Of a DNA stretch of 64,000 bases, positions 45,410 through 56,115 are shown in pieces. Below the pieces are notes generated by a model, which was not told where the DNA came from, made no database searches, and worked only from the letters and a program-made list of their open reading frames with translations. Source of the stretch: Liolophura sinensis (lineage: Eukaryota; Mollusca; Polyplacophora; Chitonida; Chitonidae); assembly GCF_032854445.1 (NCBI RefSeq), contig NC_088300.1, positions 74,639,005 through 74,703,004 on the forward strand, in the 5' to 3' direction. The stretch's first letter is position 1. Every line of letters begins with the position of its first letter. Both the position numbers and the translations under genes were made by a program.

Positions 45410-46680
45410 CACATGTATATAACAATAAAACCCAGGAATTGTGTCCAACATCGATAATATCCAGGAACTGTGTCCAACATCGATAATATCCAGGAACTGT
45501 GTCGAACATCGATAATATCCAGGAACTGTGTCCAACATCGATAATATCCAAGAACTGTGTCCAACATCGACAATATCCAGGAACTGTGTCGAACATCGAT
45601 AATATCCAGGAACTGTGTCCAACACAGATAATATCCAGGAACTGTGTCCAACATCGATAATATCCAGGGACCGAGTATAACAACAGTAACGAACCGTGTC
45701 AAAGAACAATGACACCCAGGAACCTTGTACAATAAGACACACGAACTGCGTTCAATAATACTAACACACAGGAACCACGTCCAATAACAATAAGACACTG
45801 GAACCGCATCCTACATCAACAACAACCTTGAATCGTATTCAACAAACTGTGTCCAACTACAACACCCAGGAGCCATATCCAACAGCAATAACACATATGA
45901 ACCGCTTCCAATGACAATAACACTCGGCAAATCTGTCTAACACAACAACACCCACGGATCGCATCCACCAAAACCACCACTCAGGAACCACGTCCAACAA
46001 CACCCACGAACCATGTCCAACAACAATATCTCACAAGGGCCATGTCCATCAACGATATCACACAAGAACCGCGTACTATAACAATAAGACACAGGAACCG
46101 CAGCCAACAACGATAACATCCAAGGAATCGTATCCAACAACAGCAGCACCCAGGAACAGTGTCCAGCAACAGTAACACACAGGAAGTGTGTCCAGCAACA
46201 ATAACACATAGGAACCGCATCCAACAAGAAAGAGCACACAGGAACCGCGACCAACAAAAGTTACACCCAGGAACCGCTTCCAACAACAAAACCCGTGTCT
46301 AACCCCGTCCAACTGCAACAATCACACTCAGAAGCCGCCTCCAACAAGCAAAACACCCAGGAAACATATCCAACAACAATAACAACAAGAAACCGTGTCA
46401 AGAAACAGTAACACCAAGGAACAGTGTCCGGCAACAGTAACACCCAGGAACAGTGTCCGGCAACAGTAACACCCAGGAACAGTGTCCGGCAACAGTAATA
46501 CCCAGGAACCGTGTCCAACAATTATAACACGCAGGAAGCGTATCCAACAACAATAACAATAATGACACACAGAAAATGTGTTTAACGACAGTGACGCACA
46601 GAAACTTTTACCAACAACGGTGACGCACAGAAACACTGTCCAACAACAGTGACGCACAGAAAATTTGTCTAACGACATGT
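45410..46680. repeat. 29-bp minisatellite A (about 1.27 kb)
   Basis: The core 45441-45672 is eight near-identical 29-bp units (GTGTCCAACATCGATAATAT + CCAGGAACT). The array then continues as more diverged units of similar length, based on AACAACAATAACACCCAGGA + ACCGTGTCC. A subset near 46427-46515 is again homogeneous (GGCAACAGTAACACCCAGG). Since 29 is not a multiple of 3, all minus-strand frames read repeating peptides rich in Cys and Trp; I treat these as incidental. Confidence 0.95.
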
Positions 46681-47300
46681 CATAGTTCGCAAATGGTCAC
46701 ACAAAACCGGTGAAGTACGATCTTTTAACCATACTCGCTCTCTACCTTTCGCTGTACATCACTACCACCAATAGCAAATTTTGTACAGATATCTTGAACA
46801 ACGCCGAGGTCACTGAGGTCACGATGATGAGGCAGGAAGTGATGTCAGAAAACACAAACAATCCGTCTCAACCTTTGTCTGTAAAAATACTTTATTCGCA
46901 AGCACTCTCTTTATCTAGAGTATTACAACATGGTTCTAACTAAATCCTGAAACAATTTTATTGATGAATGCTGATTAAATAGTTCCGCAGGAGGGGACAA
47001 GTGATAAGGCTAAGTCCAAACAAGCCTATGTGCGTCTCTCAGACTCCAAAGTTCAAGTTTGTCTATAGGTGGCAGTGGTGTAAAGCGAAAGGTAGAGGGC
47101 GAGGCATGCGCTTCAAGGAGTATTCCTCTTGGCTGATGTGATATGCAATATGCAATATGCTCTAATGGAATAACGAGTGCTATCTTGTTAAACAGAAAAG
47201 TTAGAGCAAGGAAACGGGACTGCTTGGCCTAGTGTGAGTATAATGTGACTGGGTGAAGATTCGGAGCATTGGCGACATGAACTCTTCCCGCGACAAGATT

Positions 47301-47354
47301 TATTTATTTATTTCTGAAGAATATCTTACTTATACAGCATTATGGTGGGAGGAA
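47301..47354 (-). mobile_element. SINE family A, 3' end fragment, minus strand
   Basis: TTTATTTATTTATTTCTG, AGAATATCTTACTTATAC and CATTATGGTGGGAGGAAA. Confidence 0.6.
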
Positions 47355-47394
47355 AGTTGACAGAGCCTGTTACAAGAAGACACAGTATTTTTAC

Positions 47395-47463
47395 ACACAC
47401 CTGATAACTTCTTGTCGTCATATGACTGAAACATTGTTAAGTACGACGTAAAAACCCAAGCAG
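47395..47463 (+). mobile_element. SINE family B-like 3' end fragment
   Basis: CTTGTCGTCATATGACTGAA and TTGTTAAGTACGACGTAAAA match the 3' end type of the SINE at 13343. Confidence 0.6.
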
Positions 47464-48168
47464 CATACATTCAAAAGGTTTTTTTTTTTTTTCAAAAAAA
47501 AAAACAAAACAAAAAACAAAAAAAAAACGTACACGTCATTGTGACATTATTATCGCGTATAAAAAACACTACGGCTTTAGCCCAGCGAAACATTAAACTT
47601 GCCCAGAAAGAGCACTGACGTCAGTTCTGTTCCAACTTAAACAAATGTACTTCCTGCCTGAGTCAAGCTGAAGTTAATCCCTGGTAAGGGAGAGTCTGTT
47701 ACTTCCCCGACTATTGTGTGTAATGATACTGAATATATCTCTATTGACGCCCAATGCCACAAATTTCTCCTATGTCTCCAGTTCAAGCAAATTATTCTCC
47801 AGATTTCATACCTCATAAAATATGGAAAATTCTCATCTTTCTGCATGTTGAGCAGTTAGAATAAAAAAAACCTCTAGCTGTGTATAACATGAAAAGAGGT
47901 CGGATTTCTCTTGTTTTGCTATCTTTGTTGTAGTTTGTTATATCGTGTTCCTACATACAAATGATCTGCTGGTTGACTACGAGTCCCAGAAGCCTGATTC
48001 GTTTGCATTGTTTTCATGTGATTTTTTAAAAATTAAATGTAAAGACAACATTTTAATAACACTAGACCAATGACGTCTAACATATTTTAATTAACTGCAC
48101 TTTGTTGTTTACCCAGTTCTGTTGGAGTTGGAGTAAACTGAGGAATGCCGGATTTCGCCAGCTACATA

Positions 48169-48371
48169 TGACCATTTGTCAACTTTCACATTGACGTCGC
48201 TGCGCAATGTGACCATTTGTTAACTATCACATTGTCGTCGCTGCAAAATGTTACCATTTGTCAACTATCACATTGCAGTCGCTGCGCAATGTGACCATTT
48301 GTAAACTATGACATTGCCGTCACTACGCAATGTGACCATTCGTCAACTATCACATTGCCGTCGCTGCGATA
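48169..48371 (+). repeat. 41-bp tandem array (5 units)
   Basis: Unit TGACCATTTGTCAACTATCA + CATTGCCGTCGCTGCGCAATG, five copies with a few changes each. Confidence 0.92.
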
Positions 48372-48422
48372 CTTGTGCTCTCTATAATGTAGTATTTTGT
48401 AGTTTGACTGTTCTTTAACTCA

Positions 48423-48480
48423 GTAATTTTCACTTATACGATAACAGTCAGTTTTATGGGTGGAGATAACCGGGACGTCT
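48423..48480 (-). mobile_element. SINE family A, 3' fragment, minus strand
   Basis: TTTTCACTTATACGATAACAG, GTCAGTTTTATGGGTGGAG and ACCGGGA correspond to the SINE 3' half in reverse. Confidence 0.55.
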
Positions 48481-48781
48481 GAAGTATTTCACCTTACTTG
48501 TGACACAAGGCTAAATCACTGTGTGATAAACTTCATATTAAACAGGAGGAACGGGTTCAAATCTTACCTTGGACAGAGAGTTTGCAGACTCCTCCACTCT
48601 TAATGTTGGTGGGGCCTTGTTAACTATAAGAGATTGACCACGATAGTAACCATTTACGCCCACTAATCCCTGAAAACCACTTGTTCTCCACAATATGTTG
48701 TGCTTATCTGTTCACCTCACGCCTGTGACTTGCCCAGTGCCGGTGGTTTATCTCAAGCACTCTGGTTTTCTGCACGTATAA

Positions 48782-48842
48782 AACTAACTCCGATCGTGTA
48801 AGTGAAAATATTATTAAGAATGGCGCTAAATAACACTCAGAT
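48782..48842 (+). mobile_element. SINE family A, 3' fragment
   Basis: AACTCCGATCGTGTAAGTGAAAATATTATTAAGAATGGCG in pieces, a diverged 3' half. Confidence 0.5.
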
Positions 48843-51800
48843 ATAAAGTACTTCGTATGTGGATGGAAGGCACATGGTCACAACCGAACTTAACTGTGGT
48901 CAACTGGTCATTCAAGACCACCAACTTAATTGTGGTCATACAAGACCACACAAAAGAACATATTCGTTCGTTAATTCTCATGGCTACAGTATGGAAGTGG
49001 TGAAATCTTACAGTGTTGAAGTCACACGGTTGAATTCCCAAACTGTAAATGAATGACCCTATTTAAACCGTTCGCCACGTGTGAACATTTCCACCTGTTG
49101 TTGTCTGCCTCGCTGTGGTCAGTCCGTTGATCTGGCCCCCTATATTTTCTTTCGTTTATCGCCTATATTCAGCTGTCGGTAAAATGAGTCGCATTCACTA
49201 TCGAAATTGCCTTTTGTTAGTAACACGTAACACCACAAGCTTTACACATGATTTGATAAAATAGCAGTCAAGAGTGCTATTTTTATTCCTAATTTTAAAT
49301 TCCGAAAGCTTGATTTTTTACAACACCATGAGCGAATTGCCTCAGGTGTCATAATATTCGGGCATACTGTGATAGTGGCATACTGGATATTGGGCGGAGT
49401 CAAATGTTTTGATGGATGGCGACACTAGTTACCTAAACTGCCATCGAATTTACTGTAAACCCTGTTTCCAGCACTGCCATATTTGAAATTGTTTACACGT
49501 TTTAGTATAATATAATCTTAACAAATTAATGTTATTTTAACGCTTGTAGATTATGATTTCACGGTAGTATGGTTTTAGAGTTGATGTTATGAAATTGTCT
49601 TCTAAATTTCAGAGTACTGTTTTTTAATTAAAAAGTCAAAAGAAACAGGCTATAGATTTTTATCTCTCTGCGGCATTTGGCCTAAGGGCTCACATAGATA
49701 TATTGTATATGAAGGAGTTAGGTACCAATTGTTTAGAAACAGTATATTGTGTACTTTCCACCCTTCAGGACTCGATAGGATCAAGGGGCGGGACCTTGTA
49801 TCGTTTAAGGAAAACTAGATGTCTGTCACTCACGTGATAAGCCCACCCAGTCGTTGTCATCACGCGCGTGGGTACTGTCGGATTGTATTAGACAATACAG
49901 TCATTAAACACTGTTACAGTAAAAGGGTACTAGCCTGTAGTGCGCGGGGCAACATAAACGTTAAGGTAAGTGGGAGGCTCGTGAACTTATCTCTCATGTA
50001 ATTTCATTTATATCTAGGTGACGGAAAAGATCGAGGGAAAAAAAAACAGTCACCAGATTTTGGTGGAAAATTTTGAACGCATATGTCCAAAACTTGATAA
50101 AAGTACGATTTTGTTGAATTTTAGGATTTCTTTCATGCAGATTGAAGCTATTCCGGTATTTTCACTGAGGTTGAACATTTAAAGCTTCCGTTATAATACT
50201 GTGGTGTGCATATTTATACCACGAGGAGCCTTTACTATGATACAGGAAGCAATCAACAACAATGACATAATTCTTGCAATTTCTGTTTTAGGGTCAGACA
50301 ACTGTTCTCTCTTTAACTGCAATCTTTCTTTCCAATCACGAGTATAAAAATACATGATAGGGTTTACACGAACAATCCATGATCTGCTACTGCCTGATCA
50401 CGCTTATCGGTTCTCCATTTTGTATTACATAAGACTGGAAGTAACAACAGCCTACCTACCCACCCTACCTACCCCATCCCCGCCCCGGCTACTCACGCAT
50501 GGTACAGGCTTATAGGTCCCGTAGATACCATGTTCTATTGACAATTTCAGACATCCCATCCAGCGTCAAGCACTCCTTGTTTTGTTAAACCGAGAACAGC
50601 ATTGCGTACATGAACTGCCTTGGGTAAATCGACGTCATCTTTGTCGTCTCTTTGTAATTATCTATCCCACTTCGAGTGTCGCCCAACTAAAACAGGCCCA
50701 GCATTATAGTTCATGAAAGGTAATCGCATTTCCTAGTCTATTCCATAACATGTGCTTTTCATAAGTTTGTGTGTTTTTCTTTTGGGATCGTTTTGGTTAG
50801 TGCCAGTCCATGGACATGTTTTTTAGCCTGGAGGAACATTCGATTCCCCTTGTTTAACAGTAGGGAAGGTTAAACGTGGCGTGGTGTGAACAGCGGTTAA
50901 TGTTCCTTAGTGTAAATCAGGCACAATTTTGAATGTTTCTCCACCATCATAGCGTTGCTGAGTTACTGAGTTACTCCATTATGTAACAGGCCCTATCGTC
51001 CTACTGTTTACATATTTACAAACAAGCAAACATCTTACAGCATACAGAGATAACTGCAGTAGAGTAGGCGCACCTGATCGTTGTATATTAGTGCGAGATA
51101 GCCATTTACCCGTGCACCTGGAATATCACTTTGTGAGAGCCCAGAGGAAACGCATGCAAGGGACCGTCCACGTATTTATTTCATCCATACAGTTAACTTT
51201 AAATCCAAAGCGTTTCAACAACTGTCTGCACTGAAAAACAGTTACCAATCGACCTACTATGTTTTAATATATAAAAGCTGTTTTTGCTCAACATCTCCGA
51301 CTGATTTGTTTGACAAAGGTCGAAAATAATTCTCGTATCATGTTATACATCCTTTTGAAAAGCTTAATAACTAATAGTTTTTACTAAGAGGAAAACCGTT
51401 ACAGACAGCAGTATGTACATGCAGTGGTGTTTTTTTCCATGGGCGTGTTTGGGACGACAGGCCAAACTCTAACACCGTGGGCATCGCATTGATATACGTT
51501 TCTATACATACGTCAATACATAAGCCACGTACAAAATTTTAAATCATTGTTTAGTAGAAAAATCTTCGTTAATTAATCAGTTGACTCTGACAATGATGTA
51601 ATCCAAAGTGGTCAGGTTACCTGGGGTGTACTGCAATAAGAAGCAGTGTATTTACAGGGAAGTTCACTGTTCGGCATACAGTGCATTTGCGTGTAAACAG
51701 CTCTCTTCTACTGTAGATCTATGCCAAATATACCGTATAGTTACGTTGCAATGTGGTAAAACTGCAATATCATTTTATGCTTTTTTTTCGCAGCCAAATT

Positions 51801-52879
51801 GCTGTAAAGATACAAACATCAATAAAATATATACAGGCATTTTATTCAGTGCATGCAAGAGATGTAAACAAGTAGTGATTCCTCATTGATTGTCTATATG
51901 TTTTTAGTATCTTCCAGTCAAATTCCGCGCGATGGTAAGTTGGGTCCAACGCAGACTTGACCACAGTCCTCTCACATTATATGCGCAAGTAATACGTAAA
52001 CAATTTGCCCATAACAATTTGCAACTTAGGCCCGCATATGTTTAGTCCCAATTCAGTAAATCACGCCCATGTGTCAGATATAACTGGTTTAGGTTTATTC
52101 TATGCATAGCTCTTCTTCGTGCAAGACGGCACGGAAACTGTGAAACGAACAACACAGAGTAAGCTTATACGTAGTGATTGCTGCTAGCATGTTGAAATAT
52201 TTCATTTTCAGTTCTGACCCTCATTATACTCAAGTCACACCCCAGCCACATCCCAGTTCTATCTTAAGTATTGCCACTTAGTCTTAGACCAGTGGGGTAT
52301 TAATCCAGCTTTAACTGGATGAATCATTATTTTAAAATTATACATAGGTGGTTTATATATGTACTCCGTATATTGGATATTTACATCATTCCGTGGTCGT
52401 CTGTGTCTTGTTTAGAGATAAAATTATTGTAAAACGTTAGACTGACGCAAGAAAAAAAGAATGGTAATGCGGAGACAACAAAGGAATGCGTATATAAAAT
52501 ACAATGAAAATATTACAGCCACAGTGAAATACTTTTACCGCGGAGAGAAGTTCCCAATCGGAAACGTAGAGGTTGGCATTAATTGTTGTATCAGAGAACC
52601 GACACATTTGATTGTCTCCCATGTATTTGCGAACAGGGTTTAATTTCCGTGGAGAACAAATCTCCGAGAGAAGCAACAGCACGCATCATGGTGATATCAA
52701 TCACTGATCAAGAAATCTAGTATTGTTTATGTCATCATGCCTAATACGGTGCCTCGTGGACATTCCCGCTGACCCTGAGTATAGAGGTCAGCACCATACA
52801 GATAACGACTGACCTCTTCTTATCTTAAACCTGATCCGGATTAGACATGAGAACGGAACACACACGGCCGGTAAAATGT

Positions 52880-54556
52880 CGTCTGAATGGGCGGGGAAAC
52901 GCTTCTGTGTGAGCGGAGAAGCTATGCACGCTTGTGCATGAGCGGGGAAGCTATGCACGCTTGTGCATGAGCGGGGAAGCTCTACATGCACACTTCTGTG
53001 GAGCTATGCAAGATCGTGAATAGGCGGAAAACTACGTACGCTTCTGTGTTCGTGGGAAAGCCATATACGCACGCTTCGGTATGGATGAGAAGCTATGCAA
53101 GCTCGTGTATGGGCGGGAAACTACGCACGTTTCTGCATGACCAGGGAAGCTTTCCACGCACCTGGATGGGCGGGGAAGCTATGCATGCTTCCGTATGGTC
53201 GGAGAGCTATGGGCGGGGGAACTATACGCGCGTCTGTATGCTGCACGCAAGCTCATAAATGGACGTTGAACTGCACGGTATGTGCGGGAAGATATGCATG
53301 CTTTCGTACGAGTGGAAAGCTATATATGCACGCTTCTCTATGGGTGGCTATATATGCACGCTTTTCTATGGGTGGGAACCTATATATGCATGCTTCTCCT
53401 TGGGTGGGAAGCTAATCAAGCTTTATGGACGGGGAACTATGCACCCTATGCATGGGCCTTTGTACGAACGCCTCTACATGTCCGGAAAGCTACAAACGCA
53501 ACTGTATGGATTGGGACGCTTTATATTCAAGTTTCTGTGTAGGCAGGAAATCTATGCACACTACTTTATGGATAGGGAATCTATGTACACTACTGTGTGG
53601 GCAGAGAATTTATGCACACTTTTGTGTGGACAGGGAATCTATGTACAATTCTGTGTGGGCAGAGAATCTATTCACACTTCTGTGCGGGCAGGAAATCTAT
53701 GCACACTTTTGTGAGGGCAGAGAATCTATGCTCACTACTGTGTGAGAAGAGAATCTATGCACACTGTTGTGCGGGCAGGGAATCTATGCACACTACTGTG
53801 CGGGCAGGAAATCTATGCAGTCTTTTGTGTGGGCAGAGAATCTTTGTACACTTCTGTGTGGGCAGAGAATCTATGCACACTTCTGTGTGGGCAGGGAATC
53901 TATGCACACTTTGTGTGGGCAGGGAATCTATGCTCACTACTGTGTGAGAAGAGAATCTATGCACACTGTTGTGCGGGCAGGGAATCTATGCACATTTTGT
54001 GTGGGCAGGAAATCTATGCACACTACTGTGTGGGCAGGAAATCTATGCACACTTCTGTGTGGGCAGGGAATCTATGCAGTCTTTTGTGTGGGCAGAGAAT
54101 CTTTGTACACTTCTGTGTGGGCAGAGAATCTATGCACACTTCTGTGTGGGCAGGGAATCTATGCACACTTTGTGTGGGCAGGGAATCTATGCTCACTACT
54201 GTGTGAGAAGAGAATCTATGCACACTGTTGTGCGGGCAGGGAATCTATGCACATTTTGTGTGGGCAGGAAATCTATGCACACTACTGTGTGGGCAGGAAA
54301 TCTATGCACACTTCTGTGTGGGCAGGGAATCTATGCAGTCTTTTGTGTGGGCAGAGAATCTTTGTACACTTCTGTGTGGGCAGAGAATCTATGCACACTT
54401 CTGTGTGGGCAGGGAATCTATGCACACTTCTGTGAGGGCAGAGAATCTATGCCCACTTCTGTGTGGGTAGGAAATCTATGCACACTTCTGTGTGGGCAGA
54501 GAATCTATGCATACGTCTGTGTGGGCAGAGAATCTTTGCACACGTCTGTATTGACG
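52880..54556. repeat. 29-bp minisatellite B (about 1.68 kb)
   Basis: Left part (to about 53580) has diverged units based on GCATGAGCGGGGAAGCTATG + CACGCTTGT. Right part (53585-54556) has near-uniform units GTGTGGGCAGGGAATCTATG + CACACTTCT. About 57 units. The blocks 53943-54201 and 54202-54445 are near-identical copies of about 245 bp, showing higher-order duplication. All plus-strand frames are long but repeat every 29 codons; I do not call them genes. Confidence 0.95.
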
Positions 54557-56063
54557 TGGAAAGTCTGACCGACTTTAAGTAAAGCGGCTGACTGATGAAT
54601 GAACCCGGACATCAACCTTGGTGGAATAGTGTTAACCATGACCACTAGCACAATATTTTCAGTGTAATTGGGGTCAAGCAGATATTCAAACACCACTGGT
54701 TAGCCGCCATGCTCAGTAATCACAACATCACAATCACAAGTAGTTCTATTGTTGTATAGATGTGCACACGTGATAAATTTGATGATGATGTCGACATAGG
54801 AGTTTGGCTGGCTATTCTGTTTTCGCCGAGTGCTGGTGCACTCAGTTTCATATTCATATTATTTGCAGAGTCATGGTACATACTGGAACGGTTGAATATG
54901 ATTAATTAGTTTTTCATGTGCTTAAATCTACTGCATCATCTACTCTTATCTTTGGCAATTTTCAGCAATGTAGACCTGTTTCACTAAGGTGAAAAACGCA
55001 CACGCACATTTTACATTTGTAAGCTTTTCCGAGAGAGCTATATGGCAAAATGCACTTTATGTGAACAGCGTGACACATTCATTTGTAAATTTCCTAACTG
55101 GCCAGTAGTAGGGTCAAAGGATGTGTCTGTCTGGTCTTTAAAATTCCAGTACGTTCATTAAATAAAAGATGTCATTTCGGCATTTGGTTTTCTTATTGTG
55201 GGTGAACATATTCGGAGACATTTGGTGCCCAGTGAACCATTGAAATCAATTGAGGCAGTGTGTCCTTTCTCCTTTGGACCTGTCCCCAGTACAAGTTGAT
55301 ATCAATCTCTCTCGACCCTATTTTCAGTGTCATTCAAAATAGAAATTCAGATCTTGCTATTTCGTTGCACTCACATGTGATAAACAGTATTAAAATACAA
55401 CCTGTAGACGGGGTTATATCTGGGGCTTGACAGTATATTCATGGTTCACTCTTTTGAATTCTAATGGGAGATATGAGGACATCTGGGGTCCCTAAACACA
55501 GTTTGTATTGAACTAAAAAGCCGTTACTGACCTAGAAGTGACGTGTGAAGCTCAATTATCACATGTAGAACAGGAGGATAGTTGAAGCAAACAGGTAAAA
55601 ACGAGCATTTTTCTTCATTCAATAGTGCCTTTTTAACAATAAGTGAGGAAACACTTTGCAAGGCGAGTTAATTCCATTGGAATATAGTGGTTATTTGAGG
55701 AAATAGTAGTTGTCGTGTTTTTAAGAAGTAATATCACTGGTAAGTCTCGTTCTGCAGAAAACGGCATTGTTTTGATATGAGAACCTGTACAACCTGAGCA
55801 GGTGCCCTTGGGGTTACAAATACGTATAGATAAAGCGTTGCTCTACCTTCCTATTCCGAAAGAATGGAGAGAAGGCTGTCAGCTTCCAGAAGCAAATTGA
55901 AGATTTAATGAAGCGCAAGTTTTGGTTTGGCATTTTGAGTGTTTTCCTGTGAGCCAAGTTAAGAAAGTATCAACATTTGATTGGTCAGTAAACCGTCAGG
56001 ATAAAACGAACGTCTGCTGCAAAACATTACAGAATATTACATTATTAACATATTTGTGGAATA
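54557..56063. other. Region upstream of the SLC26 gene
   Basis: No conserved coding segment. The 5' UTR exon(s) of the SLC26 gene must lie here or further left; one possible donor is ACAG/GTAAAA at 55594. Not determined. Confidence 0.45.
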
Positions 56064-56115
56064 TTTCTTTTACAGAACTCCTGAACACGAAGAACAATAC
56101 ATAAGGGCTGTCATC

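Larger units (their letters stand above)
46681..48168. other. Intergenic region with small SINE fragments
   Basis: No recognised gene. It contains a T-run next to A-rich DNA at 47480-47529 that could fold as a hairpin. Confidence 0.6.
48372..52880. other. Intergenic region without recognised genes
   Basis: No conserved coding segment. SINE fragments lie at 48423 and 48782. The rest is unremarkable AT-rich sequence. Confidence 0.55.

Noticed and set aside
45441-45672. Regular 29-bp repeats resembling a CRISPR array
   Set aside because: Units are directly adjacent with no unique spacers, in a eukaryotic genome; it is a minisatellite.
45369-46678. Long minus-strand reading frames rich in Cys/Trp
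   Set aside because: They repeat with the 29-bp minisatellite in several frames at once and have no non-repeat portion; open only because the unit lacks stops.
53095-54568. Long plus-strand frames (up to 222 codons) with repeating GRESMHT-type peptides
   Set aside because: All three frames are open across minisatellite B and overlap one another; no domain, no signal peptide logic.
56056-56115. Upstream in-frame ATG extending the SLC26 protein by 20 residues
   Set aside because: It lies before a polypyrimidine tract and AG at 56075, so it is probably intronic; 56116 has the better context.
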